NCBI GenBank assembly: GCA_009809945.1
Contig: WTPW01001004.1
Coordinates: 198,976-262,975, forward strand
Reading direction: 5' to 3'
From: Gigaspora margarita
Lineage: Eukaryota; Glomeromycota; Glomeromycetes; Diversisporales; Gigasporaceae
DNA: 64,000 nucleotides
The position numbers were made by a program, and so were the translations under genes. Under the pieces are notes generated by a model that did no database searches, was not told the origin of the DNA, and saw nothing but the letters and a program-made list of their open reading frames with translations. Shown in pieces: positions 1 to 11,473 of the stretch (positions within the stretch are counted from its first letter, which is position 1; every line of letters begins with the position of its first letter).

Positions 1-118
1 TATATATTATATAACAGTTTTTTTCTTTAGAACATTATGTGATACTGAACATATCATGATAGTAGAAACATGTTTATTCAAGTAGTTTGGAACATAGCAA
101 AATAAAGTTTTTTTATTT
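1..118 (+). repeat. Isolated monomer of the ~112-bp satellite
   Basis: This stretch matches the monomers seen again from 3835: a T-rich start, then TTTAGAACATTATGTG, CATGATAGTAGAA and TTTGGAACATAGCAA. It is probably the left part of one array that was split by the insertions lying between 132 and 3830. Confidence 0.6.
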
Positions 119-131
119 TTTTATATAAGAT

Positions 132-1025
132 AGATATAGGTATTATGGCACAGTTAAGTATTTTGGCTAATAATATATGATATATCAATTAGAATTGAAT
201 GATTTTGGTACTATTGAATTCATCACATCAAGGCGAATAGAATGGTACCAAAATCATTCAATTCTAATCACTAGATATTATAAGATATCATTAATTAAAA
301 AATACAAAGTAAAATAATAAATTATAATGCAGGTACCAATTATGGTACATATATTGTGATCTATTGATTAGAATTAAATGATTTTAATATTATTCAATTT
401 GTTTCATTAAGATGAATCAAATGGTACCACAATCATGTAATTTTGACTTAAATTTCTCAATATATCATAATTTAACCAAAATAAGCTGCACAAAGCAAAT
501 TTTAAAATTAATATAAAATAATGGATAACTCTTGGTAGAACAACCCATATTCAATAATTTTACCACCAAAATGTTTGCTTTTAAGAGGCAATTACAACAA
601 GCAAAACTCACTAAAATCCAATCACAGGATAATAGAATCACTAAGGAAATTTGATATCTATTTTCATCAAAACAATAATAAAACCTTAATGATCCTATGA
701 TTCATGATTGGATTTTAGCGAGTTTAGGCTTGTTAGAATCACCTCTTCAAAGCAGTCATTTTGGTAGTAAAAGTATCAAAATATGGACTGTTCTACCAAG
801 TGTTATTCATTCTTTTATGTTAATTTTAAATATTGTTTTCATAGCTTATGTTGGTTAAATTATGATATTTTGAGAAGTATTTATTAGAATCACATAATTT
901 TGGTACTATTCGATTCTTCTCGATAAGCTGAGTCAAATGGTACCAAAATTACATGATTTTGATTGATGGTTCACAAGATATTGCTGTACACTACAATACT
1001 TCTAGCACCATAATACCTATATCTA
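132..1025. repeat. 894-bp nested palindromic (foldback) element flanked by TA
   Basis: The ends 132-151 and 1006-1025 are inverted copies (AGATATAGGTATTATGG...). The inverted pairing continues inward: 455-625 pairs with about 690-880 (core TTGGTAGAACA, ACCAAAATG, AAAATCCAATCA). Three smaller palindromes with the core GATTTTGGTAC lie inside, at about 171-293, 352-452 and 885-985. A TA on each side is compatible with a Tc1/mariner-type duplication. The inner arms share ACCAAAATGTTCATC and AAAATCTGATCACAGGA with the palindrome at 7418-7937. No coding capacity is seen. Confidence 0.65.
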
Positions 1026-1172
1026 CTTTAAACATATGGGCAAATTTGACTCTAATCACAGAAAATGTGATTATTGCAAATCCAATATTGATTGGTTAAT
1101 TTTTTTGAATACATAGTAAATATAGGGCTACGTAAAAACAACCTGTACCTTTTTTTCTAAATATACTATAGT

Positions 1173-1465
1173 CTGAAATTTTATATTTATATTCAGCAAG
1201 ACCTTAATTTCAAAGTTTCTAAAATCATTTTTCAAGATCCTAAAATAGGTGTGACTTCTACTAGTAACAATGCTAAAGGTTCGCTATGAAAACATTGTGT
1301 AGTATGTAACAAATTTATAAATAAACACAGAATAGATTCAATATTGTAATATAAAATTTTCATATTTACATTCAACAAGGCCTTAGCTTTAAAGATCCCA
1401 AAATAGTTTTTCAAGATCCCAAAACAGGCATAACTCTTAATAGTAACAATGCTGAAAGGTTCATC
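1173..1465 (+). repeat. Tandem duplication, ~179-bp period
   Basis: The segment beginning TATTCAGCAAGACCTTA near 1190 recurs near 1369 as CATTCAACAAGGCCTTA. Both copies end in GTAACAATGCT(G)AAAGGTTC. The copies differ at many positions, so the duplication is old. The open frame across it has no recognisable protein. Confidence 0.6.
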
Positions 1466-1685
1466 ACATAAAAATATAGTTAGAACCTTCTCAGGTAACT
1501 TATTTATATACTTTGACATACTTTTTGTGAATACAATGATATACTACTAAAAAATACCAATTTTGATTATTTTTTACTTTTAATTTCTACTAGATATTTA
1601 TTAAAATTAGTTGCCAAAAAAGATGTCAAATATTGTAAATAAGTTTAATTTTGAAGAACCTTATAATATTGTTTAACAAATTAAT

Positions 1686-3253
1686 TTAAGGGTAGAGGGT
1701 ACATAGATCATTTATCATATGATTTCAGTGGTACAATAAGATTTATATAGAAATTAAAAATGTGCTACTAATAAAACTTTTCACAGTTGTAATTAAATTT
1801 GACTAAAATTTTATAATATATAGAACAAAATGACGTTATATAATAGTAAAATTTTAATAAAGTATATATTTAAAAAAATTATACTTCTATATATTATAAA
1901 GTTTCCCCAGTGGGCTCAAATTTCCTCCAGTTACACAAAATGATTAATTTTGATTGGTCAACATCATATGATAATCATATAAGTCAGAGTGCATGTCACA
2001 CTGAGTGACAAATAATAGTAAAAATTATAATAAAAACATATAAATTTACTATAAACTTTAAGCAAACCATTCTTTTTGGCTTACAGATTAACTTTTTCAA
2101 ACTTTGGGATTAAGCATATTGAGGATAGTAGATTAAGGTTATTTAGACCACTTTTTTAAAATTTTGCAAATTTTGTACAAATCGAAAATGTAACTTCGAG
2201 AAAAACAAATATTTGCTAATTTTAAGATAATAAATATATGTAAAAACATGCATTGAACAACTTTACTTAGGCGACAAAAGTAGGTTACCTTGTAAGAAAA
2301 ATAGGTTATCTATGTACAAAAGTTAAAATTTATCGTATTTTATAATAAAACATTTTTTTCTTATTAGGTAACCTACTTTGGGCTCTTAAGCAAAGTTGTT
2401 CGGCATGTAATTTTACATAACACTTGAGTTTGAAATGCATTTTTCGAACCTTTTACTAAGTGAAAAATGGGGTTAAAGTTAGAAAATTTTTTTTTAAAAA
2501 AAAATTTCTAACTTTAAACCCATTTTTTCACTTAGTAAAAGGTCCAAAAAACGCATTTCAATCTCAAATTTAATGTAAAATTACATGCCAAACAACTTTG
2601 CTTAAGAGCCCAAAGTAGGTTACCTAATAAGAAAAAAATGTTTTATTATGAAATGCAATAAATTTTAACTTTAGTACATAGATAACCCATTTTTCTTACA
2701 AGGTAACCTACTTTTGTCACCTAAGTAAAGTTGTTCAAAGCATGTTTTTACATATATTTATCATCTTAAAATTAGCAAATATTTGTTTTTTTGCGAAGTT
2801 ACATTTTCGATTTGTACAAAATTTGCAAAATTTTAAAAAAGTGGTCTAAATAACCTTAAACTACTATCCTCAATACGCTTAATCCCAAAGTTTGAAAAAA
2901 AGTTAATCTATAAGCCAAAAAGAATGGTTTGCTTAAAGTTTATAGTAAATTTATATGTTTTTATTATAATTTTTTTTATGAACTAACACTCATATATTAA
3001 CAGGTGTGACATATTCTCTGACTGATATGATTTTGCAAACAACTTTTGACAACTAAAATTTAAATTGTCATAAATTGATGAATATTCAACCAATTTTAAA
3101 AAATTTGCTATTTTTAGAATCAAAAAAACCTGCTATATACTTTTATTTAATAGTTCAAAAATGATTTGCTTAAAAAATTTTTACAAATTTTAAAAAGAAT
3201 AAATCAATACCACGAATTTTATATGTAATTTGCAATTTGTACCCTACCCTTAA
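1686..3253. mobile_element. Non-autonomous element with TTAAGGGTAG ends (TTAA target, piggyBac-like)
   Basis: The left end reads TTAAGGGTAGAGGGTACA and the right end reads TGTACCCTACCCTTAA. TTAA at both edges is what piggyBac-type insertion leaves. About 330 bp of the left body (TGCTACTAATAAAACTTTT, then AAAGTTTCC and GTTACACAA) is shared with the shorter copy at 51716-52211. A third copy, broken by an insertion, is at 46542-48601. A 970-bp palindrome (2018-2986) occupies the middle. No transposase is visible; assignment to piggyBac rests only on TTAA and the terminal G/C run. Confidence 0.65.
2018..2986. repeat. Long palindrome (~480-bp arms) nested in the TTAA element
   Basis: The arms run outward from a T9A9 centre at about 2489-2505. 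Left landmarks are TAAGCAAACCATTC, GGTTACCTTGT and GGGCTCTTAAGCAAAG; each recurs inverted on the right. The arms differ by scattered substitutions only, so a transcript would fold into a very long hairpin. Confidence 0.75.
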
Positions 3254-3712
3254 TTATAATAATTCTAATACTTTATTTGTTATGTCTTGTGTATTAATTT
3301 ATTTATAGAAGCTAATCGCCAATACAGATTTGCTTTAGATCAAACGTGTATATAACATTGTTTTTAAACTAAATACTCAAATAAAGGTAGTAATAATAGA
3401 AAAAATAGAAAAGAATTGCTATTTTAAAAGATAATTAATTATTAATTATGAAAAATAAACTTCACTAATAAAAAAATATCTAATAAAATTTGATAATAAA
3501 TGATTTATTCATATATCAATCTTTATTACTGTATTAATTTGATTGGTTGGCAATTACATTTTTGATCACATTTTGATTGATATAGCATGCAAATATCATA
3601 TTTATTGATTTGATTGGTTAATTATCATGTTTTGATCATCATGTGTGACAAATTGAATTTTGTGACAATATTAAATAGAGTCAAATCCACCTATATGATA
3701 TTGCTTTAATGT
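3254..3712. other. AT-rich spacer, no feature seen
   Basis: No open frame of note and no inverted ends. ATTTTGATTGAT and TGATTTGATTGGTTA words recur, but no clear repeat unit emerges. Confidence 0.4.
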
Positions 3713-3830
3713 AATATCTTGTGATCCATTGGTCAGAATTCTAAGATTTTGGTACCAATCAATTCATCTACTGAGATGAATCGATTGATATCAAAATCAT
3801 AGAATTCTGATTAGTAGATTATAAGATATC
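3713..3830. repeat. 118-bp palindromic MITE with GATTTTGGTACC core
   Basis: The left arm AATATCTTGTGATCC...CAGAATTCTAAGATTTTGG pairs with the right arm ending AGATTATAAGATATC. It is the best preserved of four copies of the small palindrome also found inside 132-1025. Confidence 0.65.
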
Positions 3831-3834
3831 AGTA

Positions 3835-5300
3835 GTATGCTATAATATCCATATAACAAATAGTTTTTCTTTGGAACAGAATATAGTGCATAATAAATTG
3901 TATAATAGTAGAAGTATGATAGTGTTTGGGACATAGCAAGATATATTTTATATATATATTAATAACTCTTTTCTTTGAATAGAACATAGTATGATAACAA
4001 ACATAGCCCAATAGTAAAAGCATGATAATTTGGAACATAGCAAGATATGATAATATTTTTTATTTATTATTATATATATATATATAACTAATATTTTTTT
4101 GGAACAGAACATAGTGCAATAACAAAGAGCATGATAGTAGAAGCATAATTATTCAAGATATAGCAAGATATAATTTTTTTTATATACACATTACTAACTT
4201 TTTTCCTTTAAACAGAACATAGTGCGATAATGAAAATAGCATGATAGTAAAAGTATAATTGTTTGGAAGTAGCAAGATATGGCAATTTATATATATATAT
4301 ATATAACTAATATTTTTATCTTTGAAACAGAATATAGTATAATAATGAATAGCATTATAGTAGAAGCATGATAGTTTAGAACTAAAGCTACAGATACAAC
4401 TAAACTATAATAGTGCACTGATTTTTATCAATTACCAATTACCAATTAGCATTGGCAAAACTGATGAAACTAGTATAGCTAGTAAAATTGGTGATACTGT
4501 AATACTAGTGAAACTGGTAAAACTGGTAATACGTCTGTATGTGTTCAAAAATAGGCTACTACATAAAATAAGCTACTTCTCTTTTGGTCAAAAAACTTAA
4601 AAATGTCTTGACCTAAAAATAAGCTACCCTATGATTGACAATAGTTGCTATATAGTAAAGTCCAAATTCTACTATATAAATTGATTATTATTACTTAAGT
4701 AAACTTATTTGAAGACCAACATATACATAGAATAAAATTTTTAGCAAGATTTGAGAACATTTTATTATTCAACTTTTAACTTTTATGTTTGATAAAAAAG
4801 TTAAAAATTTTTAAAAAAATATATTCAATGAACATAAAAATTAAAAGCTAAATAATAAAAATTTCTTTGAAATTTCAAAGAAAATACATTTTGAACATAT
4901 TTACTTAAGTGCTAATAATTGATTTATATAGCAAATTTGGACTTTACTATATAATGACTACTTGCAATTGCTAAAAACCTCTTTTATTAAAAATAAACTA
5001 CCCAAAATTAGTATTACTAGTATTACCAGAATTAGCAGTATCTCTAGTATTACTGTATCACCAATTTTACTAGTATTATCAATTTTACTAGTATTACTAG
5101 TATCACTAGTATCAACAGTATCTCTAGTATTACCAGTATCACCAATATTACCTAGTTTCAACTAGTTTCACTAGATTCATCAAATTACTTTTTAAGTTCA
5201 CCAGTTTCACTAGTTTCACTAGTTTCAACTAGTGAAATTAATTAGTTTTACTTGCAGCTTTATTTAGGACATAGCAAGATATAGTAAATATCATTATTGG
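3835..5300 (+). repeat. ~112-bp satellite array interrupted by a hAT-like insertion
   Basis: The motif TTTGGAACAGAACATAGTG recurs near 3869, 3974, 4098, 4207 and 4321. Each is followed by an ATAG-CATGATAGTAGAAGCATGAT segment and TTTGGAACATAGCAAGATAT. Between monomers lie T-rich and TATATA runs. The last monomer breaks at 4382 and resumes at 5263. Confidence 0.7.
4383..5262. mobile_element. hAT-like element with ACTAGT-type 9-bp repeat arms
   Basis: The ends are TAAAGCTACAGATACAAC and, inverted, TAAAGCTGCAAGTAAAAC. The flanks TTTAGAAC (4375-4382) and TTTAGGAC (5263-5270) are an 8-bp duplication with one mismatch. Intact satellite monomers give the unfilled site (GATAATTTGGAACATAGCAAG near 4025). 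Subterminal sequence is built from 9-bp words such as ACTAGTATT, ACTAGTTTC and ACTGGTAAA, on the right at about 5010-5235 and in short inverted form on the left at about 4450-4530. A truncated AAGCTACC-type MITE (about 4534-5000) lies inside. The open frames on both strands at 4958-5165 are artefacts of the 9-bp periodicity. No transposase. Confidence 0.7.
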
Positions 5301-5423
5301 TGACTTTGAGATTTTGTTATTTTGGTATTATTGATGGAAATTTCAGGATTTTATTGTTTTCATAGTATTCCTAGCAAAAGTTTCAATTTTTGTTTTTAGT
5401 GCTATTATGTTTTATAGCTATTT

Positions 5424-5909
5424 TATAATTCCTGGGTCAACTAATAAAAATTATTTCAACCAAATTCAATAAGTTTTTGAATTTGGTATTATCGAATTGC
5501 TGTAATATCAAAAATCCAATTCCAATAATACCAAATTCAATAATTTATTGAATTCAGCTAAAATAATTTAAATACTATATATGTCTGAAAATAAGCTACT
5601 ATCTAAAATAAGCTACCCCTGATTTTTTAAAAAATCTTAAAAAATTTGTTAGTGGTTGCTATATAAAAAGTCCAAATTTACTAAGTAAAACTCAAAAAGT
5701 GCCATTAAGTAAACTTGACAAGAACATCGAAATACACTTATAGTAAAAATTTGGTATTATTTGGATAACATTTATTAGTACTTTTTTCAATTTTTTCAAA
5801 AATTTCAATATTTCAAAAATAAGCTACTCCACGTTTTTTTGTGTAATTTTTGGCCAAAAAAGATAGCTTATTTTCGGACACATATGGTAAGTTGACCCAG
5901 AATTTATGA
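5424..5909. repeat. Element with CTGGGTCAACT inverted ends
   Basis: TTATAATTCCTGGGTCAACT at the left is inverted at the right as AAGTTGACCCAGAATTTATG. It encloses a ~125-bp hairpin (5443-5570, arms with ACCAAATTCAATAA) and the TA-flanked MITE at 5575-5887. Non-coding. Confidence 0.55.
5575..5887. repeat. AAGCTACC-family MITE (mariner-type, TA target)
   Basis: The ends are CTATATATGTCTGAAAATAAGC-like and, inverted, CCATATGTGTCCG...AATAAGC, with TA on both sides. The interior is palindromic, with the recurring core TAGTAAAGTCC / AGTAAACTT. Other copies: 23818-24365, 56487-56802, 61453-61990, 62002-62534, and one truncated at about 4534-5000. Confidence 0.7.
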
Positions 5910-7417
5910 TATGTCTTTGGCAGAATTTCAGTACTGTGAAAGTTGGATTTCATTAGTAGTTTCATTATTTTTGTTATTATATACATGTGATCACATGATT
6001 TTGATATTGATCAAAAGATTAGATTTTTATATGACTCAGAAAATTTTATCTACATCCTAGTGCTGTTAGTTGTACTAATCAATATTAATATTAGATTTAG
6101 GGTTATATTGATATGGATTTATTGATTATAATTGAGATTCTGTAATAATGCTTGTATTTGTTAATAAATTTAACTGGATCTTTGTAGCTTAGGAATACTA
6201 TAATTATTGAATTTGGGTTAGTAGCAAGTTTGTTGCATCTTTTAAAAATAGCATTATTAATTTGTTGCTATATTTCTTTAGTGGTTTTAATATTTAAGCA
6301 TGAAATAATGCTTTCTATTCAATATTTGTAGTAAAAAATCTAGTTTGGTATTAAATTATATGTAGTTAGTAATAATGGAATATTAACTTGATATTGAGTA
6401 TTAATGTTATTAATGGTTTGGTTGAGATATAAAGAAATAGAATTTGATTTTTGATTGCAATTTTAATTTGTCTATAATATTGCTAAGTTTTTTGAGATTG
6501 TAGTAAAGTTTAGTAGCTTTGGATAAGAAATTGTATTAAATTGTAAATCTTTGTAGAGAATATGTCGAAGTGCAGTATTAATTATACTTGTTTGAATTTT
6601 GTGCAAGTTGTTTCAAGTAATACTATTGGTGGAATATATTTTAGAATCAAATTTTGGGTTATATGAACTAAAATTTTGCTATGTTTAAAGTTCATAGACT
6701 TGTAGTTAAAGATTTTCTACATTTTTAGTACTATATCTTTTGTTTAGAGAGAGTATATAGAAATAACCAATTTGATATTAGAATAGTATAATCACTATTA
6801 GTACCTGTAATAGATTGGTCAGATTCAAATTTAGAAAGATATCTTAGAATAGAATTAAGTATCCATATATAATCAATTGTGCTTTGATTCCTGCTACTTT
6901 TCCAAGTTGATAAAGATGATTGTGTATGTTTAGCAAGATTATACATATTATTAAACTGAAGAAATTGAAGTAATTTGTATTTAATTGCTAATAAGGTATT
7001 GTTTTGAGATGCATTAAAGTCTTCCATAATAATTGGTTAAATTTTATTGTTAAGAAATTAGTTTATCTATTGAATAATACTATTTTGTAAGTTGTAAATT
7101 ATCTAAAATAAGTAAACTAATATAATTCTAAATTTAAAATCATGTTTGAAAAAAGGTCAATAGCAACTGCATATTCAAGGTAGGTAAGAATGTTATGAAT
7201 ATAAGGTAATGGTACCTATTCCTAGAAATGATTCTATTGTTAGAATTCTTTTATTTTTTGTCACAGTGCACTATAAAACACAAATTTTTTCAAACAAGTT
7301 ATGTGAATCCAAATATATAAGTTAGAATATATTATATTGTATAAAATTAACCATTTATATAACCACAGAACCATATTTACTACTCTAGTAACTTTTTAAG
7401 TAATTACAAAAGACATA

Positions 7418-7937
7418 TAGGCTGATTTAAAATTTGACAATAAGTTTTGATCTACTAACCATTTTAGATGATTTTGCTACCAAAATGTTCATCTCTATAA
7501 GACAATTCTAACAAGCCCAAAATTGTTAAAATCTGATCACAGGACCCCAAGATTGTCACGATTTTGTACTATTTTATTAGTAAATTTTAAATTACTATGT
7601 AAATATTTTTAATACCAGCTAACTTTTGTTCTGCAGATCTATTTTGGATGGTTTTACTATCAAAATGCTCGTCTTGGTGAGATGAGCATTTTGATAGTAA
7701 AATTATCCAAAATGGATCAGTAGAACAAAAGTTATTTGGTATCAAAGATATTTACATAGTAATTTAAAATTTACTAATAAAATAGTACAAAATCGTGATG
7801 ATCTTGGGATCCTGTGAATGGATTTTAATATTTTGGGCTTATTAGAATTGTCTCATTAAGACGAACATTTTGGTAGCAAAATCATCCAAAACAGATTAGT
7901 AGATCAAACTTATTATCAAAATTTGTAAACCAGCTTA
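7418..7937. repeat. 520-bp palindrome centred near 7680
   Basis: The arms pair over ~250 bp: GATCTACTAACC / GTAGATCAAAC at the outside, ACCAAAATGTTCATC, AAATTTTAAATTACTATG, and ATTTTGATAGTAAAA at the centre. The outer part is homologous to the arms at 530-810, so the two are one family. Confidence 0.75.
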
Positions 7938-8070
7938 TATGAAATACAAGATAAAGTAAATATTAAACAACAATGACTTTAAGAAATAAGTCCAAAAAAA
8001 GAACAGAGAGCAGCAAAAAAAACAAAAAAAGAAAAACAAAACATAAAAAATAATAATATAAAAAAAATTT

Positions 8071-8220
8071 TAAATTTCTAAATTTTTTAGAATAATTATA
8101 TTAGATTTCTAGAAATAGGTACCAATGGTCAAATTTAACAAATTTTAAATTTCTAAATTTTTTAGAATAATTATATTAGATTTCTAGAAATAGGTACCAA
8201 TAGTCAAATTTAACAAATTT
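8071..8220 (+). repeat. Near-exact 75-bp tandem duplication
   Basis: 8071-8145 and 8146-8220 begin TAAATTTCTAAATTTTTTAG and differ at one position (CCAATGGTC against CCAATAGTC). This is far less diverged than the surrounding repeats and so recent. Confidence 0.85.
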
Positions 8221-8699
8221 TACAAAGTTTTAAGCTTATTAGAAAAATTTTTTTATATATGAATATAATACAATTTATGTATTATTAAATAATAAATAGA
8301 TAATAAATTATATATATAAAATTTTATAAAAATATATTAATATTTAAAAAAATTTTAGATATAACAAAAAAAAGTTTTTAGGAATAGGTACCATTGCCTT
8401 ATAGTATAAGTAAGTTAGAAATTATAGTTGTAGTATCTGCTTTAGAGCTATTAGTGCTTGACCAGAAGTATGAGAATTGTGAAAATTTAATAAAGTAGAT
8501 GGAGGAGTTATTAGGAGATATTTTAGTTTCAGTAATACAGCTACCCTAGCATAATTACCCAAAAAATTTCATTACTATTTTGCCAGACAATCAGTCTTCA
8601 AAATCAGGTGTAATGTGAAGAAATGCAAAAAATCAAAACAAACCCAAAAATCATTCTTAAATCAATATTTTATCTATGAAACTACTTACTGCACACTAG

Positions 8700-9310
8700 C
8701 AGTAAGTTTTTCTTATGAAATTTTGGTAATAATAAAGCTTTTCCTAATCTAACTCAATAGCAAACACTAACTCTAACTTAACTGTGAAATATTTTTAGTG
8801 AAATTTTTTAAGTTAGTGCAATTAATCTGGATATTATATAAGAGATAGTAATGTTTCTACTTAGTCTTTTAAGATTGTTGTAAAAATTATATATACATCT
8901 TGATAAATTAAGAGAAGAAATCTGATCTTGGACTTGCTCTAAATTAGAATTGCTACTTGTAGGTATAAGTCTTGATATTGAGTAACTTGATTTGAGTAAA
9001 ACATTATTAAAAGGCTGAATTTTAAAAGATATAAAGAAGTGGTCAGGTAAAAGATGTTCTTATAGTATGTAATATGCACTTTTTCAAAAATATAGTTAAT
9101 TCTACTTTTTTTAATAGAGATTCTAGTATCTTATTCTATGTAAATCATTGTATATTCCTCTTGTATATAGGTTAAAAAAGAGCTAACAGTTTGTGATAAA
9201 GGTAAATTGTAATCTGTAGTAATATAAAACTATATTATAGTATATTGATAGGTCAACCTTGGACTTTTAATATAAATCTAATATAGAATGAAAGGTTGTA
9301 TTAACCTACA
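8700..9310 (-). pseudogene. Second LINE endonuclease relic
   Basis: Minus-strand frames show LTFIQEEY-like text, then SRINYIF (compare the SRIDYI motif of APE-type endonucleases) and, in another frame, LPDHFFISF (compare SDHF). A stretch NLEQVQDQISSLN follows. The frames shift repeatedly. It lies upstream of, and is distinct from, the relic at 6400-8640. Only the endonuclease C-terminus can be argued. Confidence 0.4.
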
Positions 9311-9757
9311 AGCAAAATTTGCATTTAAAAATAAAAGTGGATAGCTTTGATAAAAATTAAAGTGAACAAATAAATTAATTTCTTTATTTTATTTTTTTTT
9401 ATATAATGTTTGATAAATTTGAAATTATATAGCAACATCTTTTAAAAAAAATGGTTTAAACTAAAAATTAAAATTAATTAATCAGACTTCAATAGTTTAA
9501 AAAAAAAGTTTAAACCAATAAAAACTGTTTAATCCATTTTTTATCATTACTAGTTACTATCTGTTTAGCATATGTCAGATTAACTTCTAGGATTATTTTT
9601 ATTTATCATCAGCTTTTAACAAATTTCAAATTAAAAATTGTATTCTAGGTATTATGCATCTCTCTTTTTAAAGTGACTTTATATATAGAGCCTATGTATA
9701 TAAAATAGAATATTAATACATGCATAATAAGTATATAGCATTTTAATTTTACCTCTA
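9311..9757. other. AT-rich spacer with short GTTTAAAC inverted words
   Basis: Between 9440 and 9530 the words GGTTTAAAC and GTTTAAACC recur in both orientations. Nothing else is recognisable. Confidence 0.35.
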
Positions 9758-9760
9758 TTA

Positions 9761-10119
9761 GGCCACACAAAGTTAATTTTTCATTTTGCATAACCTGGTG
9801 TTTCAAAATTATGGTTGGAAGGTCAGTTTTTTTTTTTTAAAAAAAAACTTTACATGGCCTAAATTAATTCATGTTCACATATAAGTTCATGCAAAGTTAA
9901 TTCTTCAGTTTGCATAATATGGAATTAGAAAATTTTGTTTTTTTTTATTGGGCTTATCAGGTAATTACAGAAAATTAAGGTAATCATCAGGTGACACTGG
10001 AGAAAAAAATTAAATGGCAAAAATGGAATAATTGTCACAATAGGAATTTAAAAAAAAAATTTTTTCGGAAAAATTGGGTTGCCAGGTTATGCAAAATGAA
10101 AAATTAACTTTGCGTGGCC
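9761..10119. mobile_element. 359-bp MITE, GGCCACACAAAG ends, TTA target (PIF/Harbinger-like)
   Basis: About 38 bp of near-perfect terminal inverted repeat (GGCCACACAAAGTTAATTTT; right GGCC preceded by CTTTGCGT). TTA is duplicated at both edges (9758-9760, 10120-10122). G-rich ends with a 3-bp TTA/TAA target are typical of PIF/Harbinger elements. A second internal copy of the end (TGCAAAGTTAATTCTTCAG, ~9890) suggests a partial terminal duplication. Confidence 0.75.
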
Positions 10120-10436
10120 TTAAGACGCATTATTTATTTTTAATATAAGCTGTGATTATATAGGGTAAACTTTGCAAAATCACACTTTTTTACAATCACT
10201 ACAATGGTATGTGCCCAACTGTGTAATTATATGGAAAGATACTGTATTCAAAAAAAATACTATTGTAAAAGTCATAAGAATTTAAAAATCTTTTCCCTCA
10301 ATAATATGACAATCAATAAGAATTTAAAACCTTCTGTTTAAATGTTTGAAAAAATAAACAAAAAGTATTTTCGCTGATGTAACTTTAAAAGATCTTAAAT
10401 TATTTTGACAACATAATATAACTTAAAAAATATCAC

Positions 10437-10479
10437 ACTGGTCTATATGAAATCATGTGATTTTCATATAGACCGGTGC
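10437..10479. repeat. 43-bp hairpin
   Basis: CACTGGTCTATATGAAA and its complement TTTCATATAGACCGGTG flank a short loop. It may be a minimal MITE or a local stem; no target duplication is evident. Confidence 0.5.
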
Positions 10480-11473
10480 AAACTAGGAGAAAAAGCACAG
10501 GTTGTTACATCGTACCCATGGAATAATTTGTATAACAATCACATTTAAAACGCAGGTTCTTTTAAATTATCAACAATTACATATTGTACAAAGAAACACA
10601 TGTTATTTATCTGTTATACACCATTCAAATTATCAGATGGTAAAATTGTGCGATTATTACTGTATTATCAAAAAAAATTCAGATTTGTAAAATTGTAATT
10701 ATTTTATTTAAAATTTGATACAGAATCTTACTTAACAAAGTTAGCATTTGCACTTAATTTTATTTACCTCCGCACATTTAAGATAAATTAGTAAATCGAA
10801 AGAAGTAGATCATTTTCCAGAACAAATGTATATTATCATTTATAATAATTGTCCACGATGAATGAGTTTGGATCGGATCAGGCACTAGGACAGAACTAAA
10901 CCGGTCCAGATAATCAATCGCAAGATTGCATCCTCACACCAATCGGATTATTAATAATCACAAATATTAGATACTTCAATCGGTAAGGTATAAATCAAAT
11001 TTAGCAACAGTTTTTCAGATGAATTTTCTTATGCCCAGTAAATGATTAAATTTTGAAAAATTGCTAAAGATTAGCTGGTTATTAACAGGGGCTTGAATTC
11101 ATTCTTTAGCCAGTTCAAGACTAAACTGTTTGCGGACAGGAGCACGAATTATTTAGAGAATTAACATTGGCATGGTTCAAAAATATCAATACAATCAATT
11201 ACTATATTTAAATAATTCATTGTTTAAGCCAAATAATTTGGGAGGCAAAAAATCCGACAAGAAAGAAAATCAAATAACCAAAAAAACAAATTACATACAA
11301 CGGTTTTCAAAACCGTGAAACATTCGGTTACTTGTTTGACTGTAAATAATTTGTATCGGATAATCAAACAATAAATGCGAATTTGGGAAATCAACATTTA
11401 CGATTTTACGAGTATTGTTCGTATTATAGGTAATGGCAGGTGATAAAAATTAATAATACGGAAATTATAGAAT
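10480..11473. other. Unique-looking intergenic DNA
   Basis: Slightly less AT-biased than the repeats and without inverted ends. No frame could be tied to a protein. It is part of the distal upstream region of the F-box gene. Confidence 0.4.

Larger units (their letters stand above)
7202..8401. mobile_element. 1.2-kb element with TAAGGTAATGGTACC ends inserted in the LINE relic
   Basis: The left end TAAGGTAATGGTACCTATTC is inverted at the right (GAATAGGTACCATTGCCTTA), with TA at both edges. Joining the two flanks restores colinear endonuclease-like translation, which supports insertion. Inside are a 520-bp palindrome (7418-7937) and a 75-bp tandem pair (8071-8220). No coding frame. Confidence 0.65.
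6400..8640 (-). pseudogene. LINE (non-LTR retrotransposon) endonuclease relic, split by insertion
   Basis: Reading the minus strand from 8640 downwards, degenerate frames give ITETKISPNNSS and YFWSSTNSSKA. After the foreign element 7202-8401 they resume with AIDLFFKHDFKFRII. The frame 7027-6731 then shows DFNAS (AP-endonuclease-like GDFN motif), STIDYIW and NSDYTILISNW, the last resembling the SDH motif of this nuclease fold. Weaker similarity to the linker before a reverse transcriptase continues to about 6400 (INTALRHI). This order is that of an APE-type LINE ORF2, an enzyme that nicks target DNA for target-primed reverse transcription. Stops and frame shifts are frequent, SDH has become SDY, and no catalytic reverse transcriptase motif was found. 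It is a relic. Family assignment is by motif recognition, not search. Confidence 0.6.
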
